From the NCBI GenBank assembly GCA_037447605.1, contig CM074809.1, positions 2,065,702 to 2,129,701 of the forward strand: a DNA stretch of 64,000 nucleotides, read 5' to 3'. The translations under genes were made by a program, and so were the position numbers. A model generated the notes under the pieces. It was not told the origin of the DNA. It ran no database searches and saw only the letters and a program-made list of their open reading frames with translations. Positions 11,673-24,090 of this stretch are shown piece after piece (positions within the stretch are counted from its first letter, which is position 1; every line of letters starts with the position of its first letter). The DNA comes from Zygnema circumcarinatum (Eukaryota > Streptophyta > Zygnematophyceae > Zygnematales > Zygnemataceae).

Positions 11673-12480
11673 TTGTTCAAAACGAGTGGTTATAATATAT
11701 GTAATAAAGTGTTTTAGTTTGTAATATATTACTAATTTTAAACCCGTTGTAAATTATATAATATATTCGGAATTTATAACGCGGGCCATCCCTACTCGTG
11801 TCCCGGTCGCTGTGCGGTGACTGTACGGCCCAAAAGTCAGGGCCTTCCGAAGGATACCGCGCTCGACGTGACTATAAGGAACCAATCACCGTATCACACG
11901 TGTCACTTGCAGGCCACCTCAGTACGGCAATGTACGAACGACGACTGTCCCACTGGCCGTACTCCATATGACCGTACGGCCGCAGGCTCCACCCGCCCCC
12001 GGCGGGAAGGACCGCGACAAGGGCGAGGTCCGCTGCGATTGGTCCGCCGCCCGACGCCCGCTCTGCGATTGGTCGCGCAGATACCCCTCCCTGCCGGCCG
12101 GCTGTCAGACGGTCGCCGCCCGCCGGCTCCGGCCGGCCGGCCGTCAACGCGCGTTGTCGGTGGCGGGACTTGGAGTTGACTGAGGCTCGCCTCCCTCCCT
12201 TCCTCCCTTTCGGTCCTGTACGGTGGACTCACGGGGCTTCCTTCCTGCCTTCGCTCCGTCCGCTCAAGGTGGCGGAGGAGCTCGCAGGGCGCGGGGGATT
12301 CAGGGGGAGGGCGCGCATGGAAACCACCGGTCCAGGCAGCAACTAAAGAGAGGTTCTCGAGATACATACATATCGGATTTCTTCGGGCGGGTTGAAGGGA
12401 CACGTAGGAGGGTTGGCGGTGACAGGCGAGGTATGCTTGCGGGGAGGAATGGTTGCAGAGAGCAGATCAACTGAGCGTTT
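11590..12480. promoter_or_regulatory. CCGTAC-rich and CCAAT/G-box upstream region of the TBL gene
   Basis: Several CCGTAC/CGTACGG motifs occur at 11630-11670, 11822-11830 and 11955-11985. They flank an AT-rich stretch at 11680-11790. CCAAT at 11882-11886 is spaced ten bases from CACGTG at 11897-11902, the plant ERSE-I arrangement. Two inverted CCAAT boxes sit in near-identical TGCGATTGGTC contexts at about 12037 and 12065. The block lies about 0.5-1.3 kb before the TBL start codon. Promoter function is inferred. Confidence 0.45.
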
Positions 12481-12938
12481 GGTGTGGAAGGGGGCTGGAT
12501 CGAGGTTGGAAAATAGGTTTTGAATGAGAGGGAACAGCAGCAGCACGAGGAGGAGGAGGAGGCAGCAGTTATAGGGATGCACTAGTGAATTGTACGCTTC
12601 TGGATAGCTTGACCTAAGATCTGGTGATTTGAAGGCATAAGCCTGCGTGTTGCGTGGGGGGAGCCGTATTTGATAAGGACTTCCAGATCTATACAGTCTA
12701 ATGCTCTGCTCCCGGTTCTCCACAGTAACAGAGTAAATGCGTAGAAGACCTCTAATTACTATTGAAACATTATTTTCCTTCTTCTTTCGCTCAGGCTATT
12801 CGTCAATATCTTCTCTGCTGACTACGGTGTGTTTCATATGATTGGGTCCATATTCAGGTGCTTACCTTTCTGCAATCTCTTTTCGCCTCAGCACGTCTTC
12901 CTCCGCCGCTCCAAACATAAGTAGGCCGGTCCCTACGC

Positions 12939-15252
12939 ATGGGTCCTCTATCGATGAAAAAATCCTGCTACCCCCGGACGGCACAACAGCTGATTCTGGC
13001 CCCAATTCTTTTGTTGATCGGCACGTTATCCCTTTATGCAGGTATGTATCGTGCTGCTCTACCGCAAATTTTAAAAAAAAACTTCCTCGCTTCGACCATT
13101 GACATTTAAAAGCCCAATTAATAGGCTGTCCTCTTCACGTTTCTGGGGTAACTACTGTAGGGCTGAGGATGTAGCACTTTGTGCTTTAACATGCCAGGTA
13201 GCAACGGTGCTTTTCACGAACAGCAGCTGCAATAAACAGCTCTGATTTGCAATTCTGCATTCAAATCCTGCAGAGGGAAACTTCACTGCTCCAAATGAGG
13301 CTTACGAGGAGTCGTTCGAGTCATGGTTAGAAGCTTTACGGGTGGCAGAGGATGCTCCCATAGACGAGGAGATAACGAAGTTGAGCACGTTCCAAGATGA
13401 GCTGAACGCAGCAACTCTCAATGCGTCGGAGCTCCATGAACGCAGAAAATTAGCTGGTGTGCTTCCTAACCTACTTGGAAGAGCTACAAACCCACCAATG
13501 AAGTATATTGCGAATACTGCCACTGCCCCGCGGAGAGCAAAGTGCGTGAGGGTCCTTTTTCTGCGTTTTTTGTGGCTAAGTTTGTTCCTGGATCCTTCTT
13601 GTTTACAGTAACCTTTTGTAACATCGGCTGCTGAAACAGTCAGAGGGAATTGTCCTGTCTATTGCTGCCGGGTCTATGAGTGAATGCTTCTGGATATTCC
13701 AACAATGTGCTCGTTGCATGGTTCGCGCCTGGGCGGCAGCGTGCAATGTTCGCGATGGGTCGTGGGTGTATGACCGGAAGCGACCGGTGTACTCATATCG
13801 ATGTCCATGGATCCGCACTCCGTACAACTGCAAACGTAACGGCCGGAAACAGGAGATCTATGAGCGATGGTCATGGAAACCGAGAAGCTGCAATATGGGC
13901 AAATTCGATGCTTTATCCTTTGTGCAGCGTTTTCGGGGCAAGGTAGGTAGAGTGGCTTCCTTATTCCTCAATGTAAAGCGTAGCTGCAAGCATGCCTTCG
14001 ATTGATCTTTAGGCTGGCACGAATTTGCTTCATTGAAGATCTTGTTGAATACGCTGTCAAGGTGTGAGTTGCAAAGTGAGAAAGTGGAAGGATTGGATTT
14101 GCAAGAAAAGGCTTCCACATGTCAGGAATCCTTTTCCCAACTTTTGGGTGAACGAGGACGAACTTTGAAGTGTTTTTTTTGCTGTTGAATTGTATCCTGT
14201 CTGAATGAAGTGGAAGGGGAAGGGGTAGCGACTGCGGGGACAGTCAGTACTTTTGTTTCCAAACGTTCAGAGATGGTGCTTTTCTCCCTTGTTTTTCGCT
14301 TTGGAGCCAGTGGAACATTTCATGTAAGCTGAAGAAATTCATACAGATCACTATAAATCACGTGGAATGTCTTTTACCTTTCGCCTTTATTGACCAATGG
14401 CTTTTCCCCTGGTTGATGCAGGTTGTGGCTCTCATTGGTGACTCCTTCTCCAGCAACATGGGAGAGTCAATTACGTGTCAGCTCTCCCGGGCGGTGACAA
14501 TAAAAAGGTACATCGCCAGATTTGCAGGAAAGAAAGTGCGAGGAATTATTGCTCCTGATTACAACTTCAGGTTGATCACGATTCTAGCCCCGTATTTGGT
14601 GCGCTATTCAAAGAATCCTAAAGATTTCGCGAAGCTCGGTTTGAAGCAGAACAACTTCTACGACTATCTCGTGTGGACCGACCAGCTTGACTCTTCCTGG
14701 TCGCGGCCGCTCAAGTACATTGACTTCGCCATATTCATGTCCGGCCACTGGTTTCAGGTCTCACAGGGGAAGACAGTTGTAAGATCACGCACATTCGTGC
14801 GAAAAAACAGAGTACTCGTCAACATATCAGGGGTGGATGCTTACTCACTCGCTTTGAAGACTGTGATCAAATGGGTTTCTAAGGGCTCTAAGTACAGGGG
14901 CGTCCCCATGTTTGTTGCCTTCTCTCCGTCCCATTACACCGATGCGGCGCAAGGACAGCCGGATTTCTGCAAGGAGACTCAACCGTCTGCAGTGAAGACC
15001 ATGTACAGCTTTGCCAATAAAGATTGGTCTGCAGCTTGGGTGAATGCTGAGAAGAAAGCGGTCGCAGGGTCGAAGTTCAAGTTTCTGGACACGTCTATAA
15101 TGTCAGCAGGGCGACCGGATGGGCATGTCCAGACGTTCTATGGGCGAGCGAGGAACAGCAAAACCAAGTGGGACTGCACTCATTGGTGCTTGCCGGGCGT
15201 CCCGGATGCTTGGACTGACATGATGCACTATGTGGTGAGAACCCAAATGTAG
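12939..15252 (+). CDS. TBL/PMR5 family cell-wall polysaccharide O-acetyltransferase-like protein
   Basis: Exons 12939-13041, 13274-13545, 13640-13942 and 14422-15252 join in phase to 502 codons. The start is the first ATG after an in-frame TAA at 12918. Residues about 17-34 form one hydrophobic helix after a short basic N-terminus, a type II signal anchor as in Golgi TBL proteins. Exon 3 holds the PMR5N cysteine domain (CNVRDGSWVYD, then CPWI, then C-x2-NGR, then YERWSWKPRSC, then FDA). Exon 4 opens with the GDS catalytic motif (residues about 232-234) and ends with DCTHWCLPGVPD, the DxxH motif (D477, H480). The family transfers acetyl groups to xylan, xyloglucan or pectin in the Golgi; the acceptor here cannot be told. 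The third acceptor (13639) is the least certain junction. Divergence from land-plant TBLs is visible but catalytic residues are kept. Confidence 0.9.
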
Positions 15253-15874
15253 AACGTAGGCTCCGGCTATTAGGGACTGAGCAATCTTTACGTTGACCTT
15301 TATAAATTTTCTTTACATAATCGATTATGTTTGTAAGTGGCAGCAGAATAAGTCGTCGTTTCCATTTTCAAGCTCAATTTATGCTCGGAAATGGTGACAG
15401 CTTCCGGAGCACTTTCAGCCTATGCTGAAAGTTAGTGAATGTCGGCAATTTTTTTGTAGAAGAATAATGGACGACTGAGGTCCTCTAAATAAGAGCTTCA
15501 GACAGGCCATTTGTACGCAGTTGTACGAGCTCGACAATCTTCTCCTCAGATTGCGGAATCGGAGGCCGCACGAGCAGATGTAGGCGGCAACCAATCCCAG
15601 AATCTGGTTTTTGCCCAGTAGGTTAAGAAAGGATGGAGTTCCAAAGGTAGCTTGTTGTACAGCCACACGGCAACATAGTTGTAACATAGGCATATTTTTT
15701 CAACAATTTTCTAATGTGAGAGAAGAGGGTTTCATTTATAGTGGCAGCACTGTGGGTGCTAATACTGAACAGAGAATCGATGCAAATATTTGCTTATGCC
15801 CGGACCAATTTTCTATCATCGCTACTGTTTGAGGTGGATTATTCCAAGTATCCCACCATGCCCTAATCCGTGAT
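15253..15874. other. Intergenic stretch
   Basis: AT-rich after the TBL stop. I see no convincing coding exon. Short frames on the minus strand at 15415-15693 lack recognisable motifs and could only be untranslated or exon sequence of the neighbouring minus-strand gene. Confidence 0.4.
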
Positions 15875-16613
15875 TTAGTCGAAACTGGAATGCATCAGTA
15901 TGCCAATGCTTTCGCTTGTTTGAGCCGGCGGCTCACAGAACTTGGAGCCTGCGACCACTTCCCCCAACAGCAGGGCCATCCATTCTGCATAGCAAACGAC
16001 GCCGGCATCTGTAAGAGTGTACTTCCACAGAGCGGAGCTGTCGAGCATGTCAAAGTAGTGCAAAGCCTGCGTTGGCTCAAAGCCAGTGGCATTCGTGCGC
16101 CCCACGAAGGCCGTTACTTGGCCGTAGGATTTATCGATTCGAGGGAAGGTTGGGAACGAGAAGCAGGCAGGGGATTCACCGCTGCTGGTGGGATACGTCT
16201 GGTGGCCTGTGTGAATATGACATTAGAACAAAATGTTACGGAGAAACCCTTTCTGAAGTGGCACGAGTCTCGACACGAGCGACTCAGATTACCACCTACT
16301 CTTAAATCATGGAAGGCGACACTTGTCCATTAAGTTTTGCAAGATGCAATGATGTTGGAGCTTCGAGTTGAAAACCTGGAGGGCATGACAAGTAGCCCTG
16401 TGCAGCAATGTTGTCTATCCATCCTCCCGCCTTTTTGGTGAGTTCAGTCGAGTTACACAAATGGCCAGCGCCAGCGCGCGCCCTTAAAGCATTCAAGGTA
16501 GAAAGGAGCAAACTGCCACAAGACTCTGAAAGGAGGAGGGAGTACGGGGCCATTTCAATGGAGCTGATCCTCCAATGCAGAATGTAAGATGACACGTGAA
16601 GTGTAAGGCCCAT
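15875..16613 (-). CDS. Unidentified small, probably secreted cysteine-containing protein
   Basis: Two minus-strand segments, 16613-16376 and 16206-15875, join in phase across a GT-AG intron to give 189 codons. An internal Met (about residue 21) starts a segment of modest hydrophobicity, SLLLSESCGSLLLSTLNAL, that could be a signal peptide. The mature part has scattered Cys (HLCNSTEL, YLSCPPG, SPACFSFP, GVVCYAEW, SKFCEPP) and a hydrophobic run ALLLGEVVAGSKF. I do not recognise the family. Support is the clean phase match and non-repetitive composition, not homology. The true 5' end is unsure, and further exons upstream to about 16770 are possible. Confidence 0.4.
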
Positions 16614-17509
16614 CTAATTGTGTGGATGTCGCCCTCAGTTCGGAATTGAGAGCATGTAATTTGCTCTTCGACGACCGCCCCTATGTCAATCGGCATTCTT
16701 AAAGCATGGCTGTGCAGGAACCTTAAATTACGCCTTGGTGTCGTTTCATAATCATGCGTAGAAGTCTCATTCATGTAAGTACTCCGAATGAAACAATTTG
16801 TCCAAGATCGAAGTGTTCCGGGTAAGGATGGGAACGTGCGGAGACACGAGGACTAAAATCCCATCCACAGGCTAAATTCAGGATGTCAATCTTACCTGAT
16901 TCTTGACTCCCTAAGGATGGCCGGGGAAACACAATAACAACCCCTGAAGATATGAGGATCGTCCATAGTGCAAAATACGGCACTTGCAGCAATTTGGTTC
17001 CCTTGTGTCGCATGGTTCCAGCACTTTTCGCCACTACTTGTATAAGCTCAGAAACCAGGCTGACTTCGAAATCGCACGACAAAGGAAATCTTTCGCTAAA
17101 TAGCTTTCTGTTAAGGTTTTATTTGAATGCCTTAATGGCAGAGCGTCTGAGTGTGAGTGTGCGAGTGTTATAAGTCTGACCAAACACTGAATGCCATAGT
17201 GACTAGAGCAATCAGAGAGAGGCAAAACAGAGAACCCTAAAAAGACATCAGTCTGCTTCTCCCACCTCTGCTCACAAGCCCCCTTTCCAAATTGAACCTT
17301 CAACAAAATGAACCGAGACTCTCAGCATAGGAATCCCTCTCGCAAATTGCCCCCCTTCCCTTCCCCTTCCAGCCTCCACCCCGGCCAGTGCGAAGCGGGA
17401 CCCCCCTCCATGGCTCCGACCAGGCCTGCAACTCCCGCTCCCCCTGCAACCATCCAACCATCCGACCGCACGGCAACCCTAATTTGGCTCCGTTTCCTCC
17501 CTGCTCCAG

Positions 17510-17730
17510 TCGGCCAATATCGGAAAACTGACGAGTATCGTAATATCGATAAATATCGGAAAACTGACCAGTAGCAGTAGACTGACCAGTATTGTCAAAC
17601 TGACCAACATCGTCAAACCGACCAATATCGGAGAACTTACAAGTATCGTCAGACCGGACAGTATCGGAAACTGACCAATATCGGTAATTTGGCCAAGATT
17701 GGCAAAGCGACCAGTATCGGCACTTCGCCG
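17510..17730. repeat. Degenerate 18-bp tandem repeat, ATATCGG-type
   Basis: About a dozen imperfect units of roughly 18 bases with the core GACCAGTATCGGAAAACT. Because the period is a multiple of three, several frames stay open through it and give six-residue repeats such as FSDIGR. It lies just upstream of the PDCD7 coding start and within the likely promoter or 5' leader, so I treat the frames through it as artefacts. Confidence 0.7.
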
Positions 17731-17947
17731 GCGCCGGCCAGTTTTGCCGGCCGACCGCGGACACCAATACGCCCCGAATATGGCGATATGCCATTCGAGC
17801 CGAATACGACAACGTAAGGGTCCCATGACCATGCGGCCGTCCGTACGGTACACGAGGGCGGTGAGGGCGCCCTCCAGGGCCCACTTTCTAAGGTTGCGCT
17901 CGCGTGCAGGGAAGGAGCTGGCGTCTGCAGACAGCGCGGGGAGGGCC

Positions 17948-20900
17948 ATGGCGGACAGCCCGGCAGGGCCGCCTTGGAGGCCTTCGGAGGTCTACCTGCC
18001 ACATGGCGGATGGAGGGGAAGCCCGAGTGGCCCCGCTATCAATGCGGGATGGAGACCCACCGCTCAACTTTCTGGACCGCCGCCGTTCTTTCCCGCAAAC
18101 TTTTGGCCCTCCGACCAACAAATCTATCCAGGGTCAACTTCTCCTGCTCGACCCCTTGCTCCGCATCTTGTTTCTTCCTTTCCTCGGCACCTCTACCCTA
18201 GTGGTAACAGTCTTGCAATACCTGGAGGGTTTGGAGAGGCACCAGTGCCGATTCATTATCAAACACAAATGCAAATGCAATCGGAATCTGCCCCAAACGG
18301 TTACAATTCAATTCAGCAATCTCATTTTCCACTACAAAGCTCACAACAAGTGCCTATGCCCTCGCCGCCACTTCCTCCGCCTTCCCTGCACCCTTCTCAT
18401 GCCCCTCCTCTAGCCGCTATTCCGGGAACTGCGCATTCTCGTCAGGCCTCAGCTCCTGCCCCTTTCGCATCTTACAGTCCTCATTTCAAGCAAACCAGTG
18501 TGGAATCCCGAATTATTAGGCCTCCGTTTGCCATAAGTTTAGTTGCCCCGTCTGAAGGACGAGAAATGGAAGGTGGGAAGGTGGCACGTCCGTCTTTGGA
18601 CGCATTTTTGCAGGAGCTGGGTACTAGAGTGACTTCGGATGGTGGGGCAAGTAAGCCAGATTTTAAGAACAACATTTTGCAGCTGCAGCGGATGACGAAT
18701 AGTAAGTTGGACGAGCAGGGAATGAATCAAGTCGAGAAGGTGCTGGAGCAAGGAAAAAAATTTCCAAACGAAAACCGAGTGGTCGAGGATGAGGGTGCCA
18801 TGGCGAGCGCACTGGGAGAAGATATTTTTTCAGTTCCTTGGAAGTTGCAAGAATATTTTATTAGAGTTGGCCACCAGTTGGCCCTGCTGGAGGATGTGTA
18901 TGTTTCTTCCTTTTCTCATGTATCCTTTCCACTCGTCTTCTTGTCCAAAACCTTCCTTTGCGTTGTCCTTCTCTTGCATTTTTGCGGCAGGCGGTCATTT
19001 TCTTAGCACCTTATTTACATGACGTATTAAATGGGCATAATCTTCAAGACCCACTTTATCGCTAGTAATACCGTATCTCTAGCGTTGGCTATCCAGGATT
19101 ACGTAGGCACCGTAGCAGCAAACTTATTCAATCATTCTTCAGTAGTCTTTGCAGTTATAATCCTGGAAGTGATTCTGAAGTTCAGAACCGCGTCTAGCGG
19201 ATATCGTGCTATGGTACAAATCATTTTGAACCAGTTTCCTTCACGTCCGCTTCATTGCTTACGGGTGCAGGATTGCAGAACTGCAGTGTTATTCTGTAGG
19301 AGAAGCAGAGGATCATTTGGAGGGTCGTCCTGGCCTTACTGGATGCAATGAAGAGGATGGAGGTAGAAGTGGCGGAGAGGATGATTGCCAGAAGCTGGAG
19401 GAGGCCACCACTTCGACTGTCAAGCATAGCTTGGTGCATGTCAGAAACGCGGTGAATGAGATACAAACAGCATGTACAGATACTCGACCGAAGGATATGG
19501 ACAGAAACCAGAGTTTGCCTGTCGCGAACGGATGGAGAGCTATGGTTTCCTCGGAGGGTTTGAGAGCCAAGGAGAAACAACCCAGGGAACGGAAGACGAG
19601 AGCGATGCAGGCAGCATTGAAATTAGAGAAACAGCTGAGGGCTTTGTTGGCTCCTCTAGAGAGGGCAATTGATGCAGGGGGGGGTTCACCGACACTGGAA
19701 GCTTTGGAACTCAGCCTTCTAGTGAAGCAAAGAGACAAAGTGCTTCGCAACAGGAAGTGGAGAAAGAAGAAACGGCAAAGAACGGCAGAGGCTGTGCGGA
19801 AGGTAATGTGAAAAGATTATAGCTTTTGGACCTTTCACAGATTTTGGCTTACCCTTGTTTCTTACAGAAGGAAGGCTTGCACATCAAGCCTTTAAAACTT
19901 GGATGATGCAGCAAGCATTCGAATAAAAGGGCGCAATTCTTGTACTTGGGTCCTGAATTACATAGTTGAACACTCCTGATTTAGCAGAATCTTGTGAACT
20001 CCATGACGACTCAAGTCTCAGTTTAGGAAGTTGGAATCCAGCACTTCTCAGCTTGTCTGCGTTAAGCATTATATTTGAGGCAATTCGCACATTTAGCCCA
20101 TTTCTACATTGAATTTTGATTCAAGCTGTCCGTCAGCAGTTGTTGCTGTCTGCAAGCCGTTATGGTATGGAAGGATTAGATCATTAAATTGTGAGCTAGT
20201 TCCACAACAGCTGACAACGAACAAGAAAGGTACAAGAAAGTTTTCATGTTGAGAACAGTAAGGAGTACAACAAAAGTTACAATTTTTTTTACAGATTACT
20301 GTAGCATGCCAATAGCAATGATGCGCCCACATCGTTGAGCTTCATGAATCTTCCTTTTGTAGAAGGAAATCTTACCAACCAGGGGGTGTTCTGAGCTTGC
20401 AGCACAGGCCGCCTGTTGCATGATTCTACTCTGCAGGACTTAGAAGCAGGATAGCTTGTATGCTTTTCTTTTGGCTTCACGTTTTCATTAGTCTAGTAGG
20501 GGATTTGTGCTGTTTGATTGTTCAATCTCATCAGGAGCGCGAAAAGTTCGAAGAGCTGGACCGGGCGGCAGATGAATGGCGAGCACAGGAACTTGCGAAG
20601 TCCATCGCACAGCGTAAGGTGGGTGCATGCGTTATCGTAGGACCCGATTTTCAGGCTCATAACTTTTTTGTCCCTCTGCAAAACAATACATTTGTTGGAT
20701 TTACCGCAGTGATCGTAAAAGCATTTGTTTCTTGGGTGCGTGCAGATGGAGGAGTTGCGTGAACTTGCTGAAGCAGCAGCTGAGGACGAGCGTCGTAATA
20801 CAGAGAAGGAGGTAGGTGAAACGAGCACCCTTTGCACTACCGACATATGCAGTTGTCATTTTTTTTTCAGATTGCCCTGTTTTCTAGGGTATACCCATTC

Positions 20901-23198
20901 AGGAGTCAACATAAGGTTCTTACAACCAGCTTTAGCCGCCGCTGGCAGTTTCTGCTTTATGGTTGTGTCTCGAAAATCAATTATCTTTGTGGCAGCTACT
21001 TATCTTGTCCACACTTCATAGAAATAGGTACCATAACTGCAGGTCAGTCTGTTGCTAGTAAGTGAGCATGATCTTTCGGCTTTGCAAAAGTCCATGTACG
21101 GCGGCAAACCGATATTGAATGGATACATAATGCATGCCTTATTGAATTTGTAGTAATGCTGTGTCAAGGCTAGCAGAATGATGTGACTAGGACTGTTCGG
21201 GATGAAAGCTTGAGAATGTGTGACTTTTAATCGTGAACTTATGCTGGTCACATGTGGACAGCTGGAAATGGTACTCATGCTCGAGCACCTTCAGGAGTTG
21301 CGAGACCTGCGCATTTCCAAGCTTCGGCGGCAAGGTGAAACTTTTACCCCTCCTTCCCTGCCGAATGTTGCTTCTCGACCTTCTTTTCGCTTCAACTGGT
21401 CATGCCTGCGTTCTTATGACAGAAGGAATTGTGTTTATGGTTGGGCATTACTGATCTTCGATGGGAACAGTCCAGAGGCCACTGATAGTCAAGTTGCAGA
21501 TACATTGTCGCATCCCATGGATAATCAGCACTGCACGCAATAAATCCTTTTCAAAATGGAAGCTGATAACACAATTATGGAAAGTGATTGTGCGGCTTGC
21601 TGTAGTGGCATTTTTTTTCCTTTGTTCGGGTTTGTCGCCTCCCGACAGAGGTGACTGCAGAGGCCCAGAGCTGGGTTGGGAAAGTGCAGATATGACTGCA
21701 GGGGGGATAGGAAAGGCAGTCATAATCCTTCCACCCTTCCCTTAAGAGCAAAGGAACGCTGATATTGGACTGCGCAGTGGATATGATGTTTGAATCGTAT
21801 CGTGGCCAATTGATGTTATTGCTTATTTGATATGCGTCATGCCAAACTTAACGAGATCCTAGGAGTTTGTTGCCAACACCTCAATGGGTGCGGAGGGATG
21901 GCGTTCAGGGCACTTACTGCCGGAAGAAGATGACAAATTCTTGGAGAGAGTGAAGGCAGCCGTGGAGGAGGAAGAGCGGCTGATTGCAACCAGTAAGACC
22001 GCAGCTGCCATAGCCAGCGCAGAAGAGGCAGCTAAGCAGGGGTCCTACCCAGAGCAAGGGCATGCCCAGTCTATGGATAGCGCAGCGCAAAAGAAAACCC
22101 AGTCTAGTGGGAACTTGGCGGATGACGACTCTAACTCGCAGCTGGATGGAGATGCTGGCGAAGACATTGCAAAGGGAGATGTTTTGAGACATGGGCATGC
22201 ATCAATAGTGAAAAGCTCAGAAGGTTTAGGTGAAAGACGTATGGAAGGAGAGAAACGAAGTGACCATGAGAGGGGGGCTGCAAAGGAGCCGAGTAGGAGT
22301 GGAGTGGAAGAAATGCCCCATTTGAGTGCGGACGCATATGATTATTACTATGGAAGCCAGCGAAGCATGAGTCGTCTTGTGGAGGTGAGTGTTCGCAGTA
22401 GCCACGATTCTCTGTTGCAACGATCGATATAAGAGCATTCCGTTATCTCTCACTTTCTCTTTCCCCTTAGTCCTTGCATCATTCATTTGATCTTTCGGCA
22501 ACTTTACACAGCTGATTTTGAGTCAGACAGGATGCCAACAGATTCACGTGTCATGTAAATGCTGTCACTGAATTGACAAAAGGTAGTATGTGACGATCAT
22601 GACCATTTGTGCATCAATTTTTCCCGCGTGTTTGTCATCGAATTTGAAACAGCTTTGTTCGCATGCTGTCCTGTCTCTCACATGTCTCCAGATTATTTTG
22701 TTTCACCCTCACGATGTTGTCCTCCTTGGAAGTCAAACATGGTTCTGTTTCTCTGCCTGCCAGGTGCGGCGCCACTGGGATGCCTTCATCATGCAGGGAG
22801 GCAGGTGAGCACTGGCCATATAGAGTTCACTTTGTGAAATCGTTTGTCCCTTGAGGCAGAACTACAAGCAAGAAGGGCTGCTTTGCATGGGTTGTTTGAA
22901 TGGGTCTGTTTATCTCAGTACAGCACGCCAGTGATTTCTGCACTTCCCCTTCTCATTTACACCTACGAGCATCATCTCAAGCTTCCCTTTGATGACAATC
23001 AATAAACTCTTCTTGAAGTTCTCATGGCGCAAAGGTGTCGAGGTTGTGTGGCCACTTCTTAAGTGATGTCGTAATTTTGTTGACTCTGATTTCTTCTTCA
23101 GCTTTCCGTGTAATGTTTGCAGTCGAATCCCGGGTCATTGGGTGGAGCCCTCTCCGCCATCAGACCCTGTGTGGGCCTCGGTCTTGGCACAGACCTGA
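17948..23198 (+). CDS. U11/U12 snRNP 59 kDa protein (PDCD7 family), minor spliceosome
   Basis: Nine exons join in phase to 792 codons: 17948-18897, 19271-19802, 20535-20618, 20746-20811, 21262-21334, 21649-21683, 21863-22384, 22764-22804, 23123-23198. The start ATG lies in a good context (GCCATGG). The N-terminal 300 residues are Pro/Ser/Gln-rich, as in PDCD7. Exon 2 onward is the charged helical PDCD7 domain, beginning LEALELSLLVKQRDKVLRNR and continuing with EREKFEELDRAADEWRAQEL and LPEEDDKFLERVKAAVEEEE. The C-terminus HWDAFIMQGG, then RIPGHWVEPSPPSDPVWASV, is the family signature. The protein helps bridge U11 and U12 snRNPs at U12-type introns in the nucleus. A 35-nt exon (21649-21683) is needed to keep phase. 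None of its own introns shows the U12 donor ATATCCTT or GTATCCTT. Confidence 0.9.
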
Positions 23199-24090
23199 GA
23201 TGATGAAGCAAAGCGGAGCACCACGTCATGCAGCGATAGGAATACAAGTTTCACCCACAGTGGGGAACTGCGTGACAGTCCCCAACAGTTTCTTTTGTTC
23301 ATATAGCATGCCTCATTTTCCCGTTTACGAGGTTGGTGAAACGGCACATGCATCATTGTGATAATTGAGGGTAAAACTTTAGGTCGAGGCTTTGCATCTT
23401 TAAAAGGAAGCTGAAATTTGGCGGTCTTCTGTCCCACTGCCCCCTTACTGCGTCTCACCTTGTCCACTACTCTCACCCACAGGATCCTTGATCCACATGT
23501 CATCCACATCCACATCCACATCCACATCCACATCCACATCCACATCCACATCCATCCATCCTTGAAATTGATCCACATGTTTAGAGTGAGCCCAGTGCTG
23601 CATATGGTACAATGTCTTGGCACATGAGTTCCGGCACGTTGCCATCAACTCTACTAAGGACTGGCTAGAGGTTCTGGCACGGCTCAATGCCCAGACCCGG
23701 ACTCAACGTTATTGGCGAAACTCCTTATTCTAGTCTACCTACTGGAACTGCGACGGACAAGACTATGATACATAAATACAGTACAGAAACCTCTTGTCAG
23801 GCTAATCACTTCGACCTTCCAGCCGGGCACTACACCGAGCTCTGCTTTGCTGAATACTTCAAACATTTGAAACATGAAACGTAAGAAATCCCACAACCGG
23901 TTGGTATGCCCCCTAAAGCATACCGTGGTTCACGAACAGATTTGGGAAACCCATAGTCAAACAGGTTCAGGGGAAGGCCTGTTCAGACCATGTTTTCGTC
24001 GTTCACCAAGCGGTGTTCATATGTACACAACTGACTCCTACAAAAGGAGGGCTTCCGATGAATTCAACTCTCCTTGCCGCCGTTTCCACA
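23199..24090. other. Convergent intergenic region
   Basis: About 0.9 kb between the 3' ends of the PDCD7 gene (+) and the exonuclease gene (-). It holds the hexanucleotide microsatellite at 23497-23558 and presumably both 3' UTRs. No other coding signal was recognised. Confidence 0.5.
23497..23558. repeat. (CACATC)n microsatellite
   Basis: About nine to ten copies of the hexamer CACATC with a degenerate tail of CATC units. It is open in several frames (HIHIHI or MWMWMW), so the frames through it are not genes. Confidence 0.95.

Noticed and set aside
12343-12723. Minus-strand frame with a Leu-rich, membrane-like segment
   Set aside because: The hydrophobic run comes from a GGA/GCA repeat in the likely 5' leader of the TBL gene, and the frame has no ATG at its start.
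17300-17949. Several long frames upstream of PDCD7 on both strands
   Set aside because: They pass through the 18-bp minisatellite whose period keeps frames open, and no motif was recognised.
23497-23558. CACATC repeat considered as a CRISPR or telomere-like array
   Set aside because: Simple hexanucleotide microsatellite without spacers, and not a plant telomere unit.
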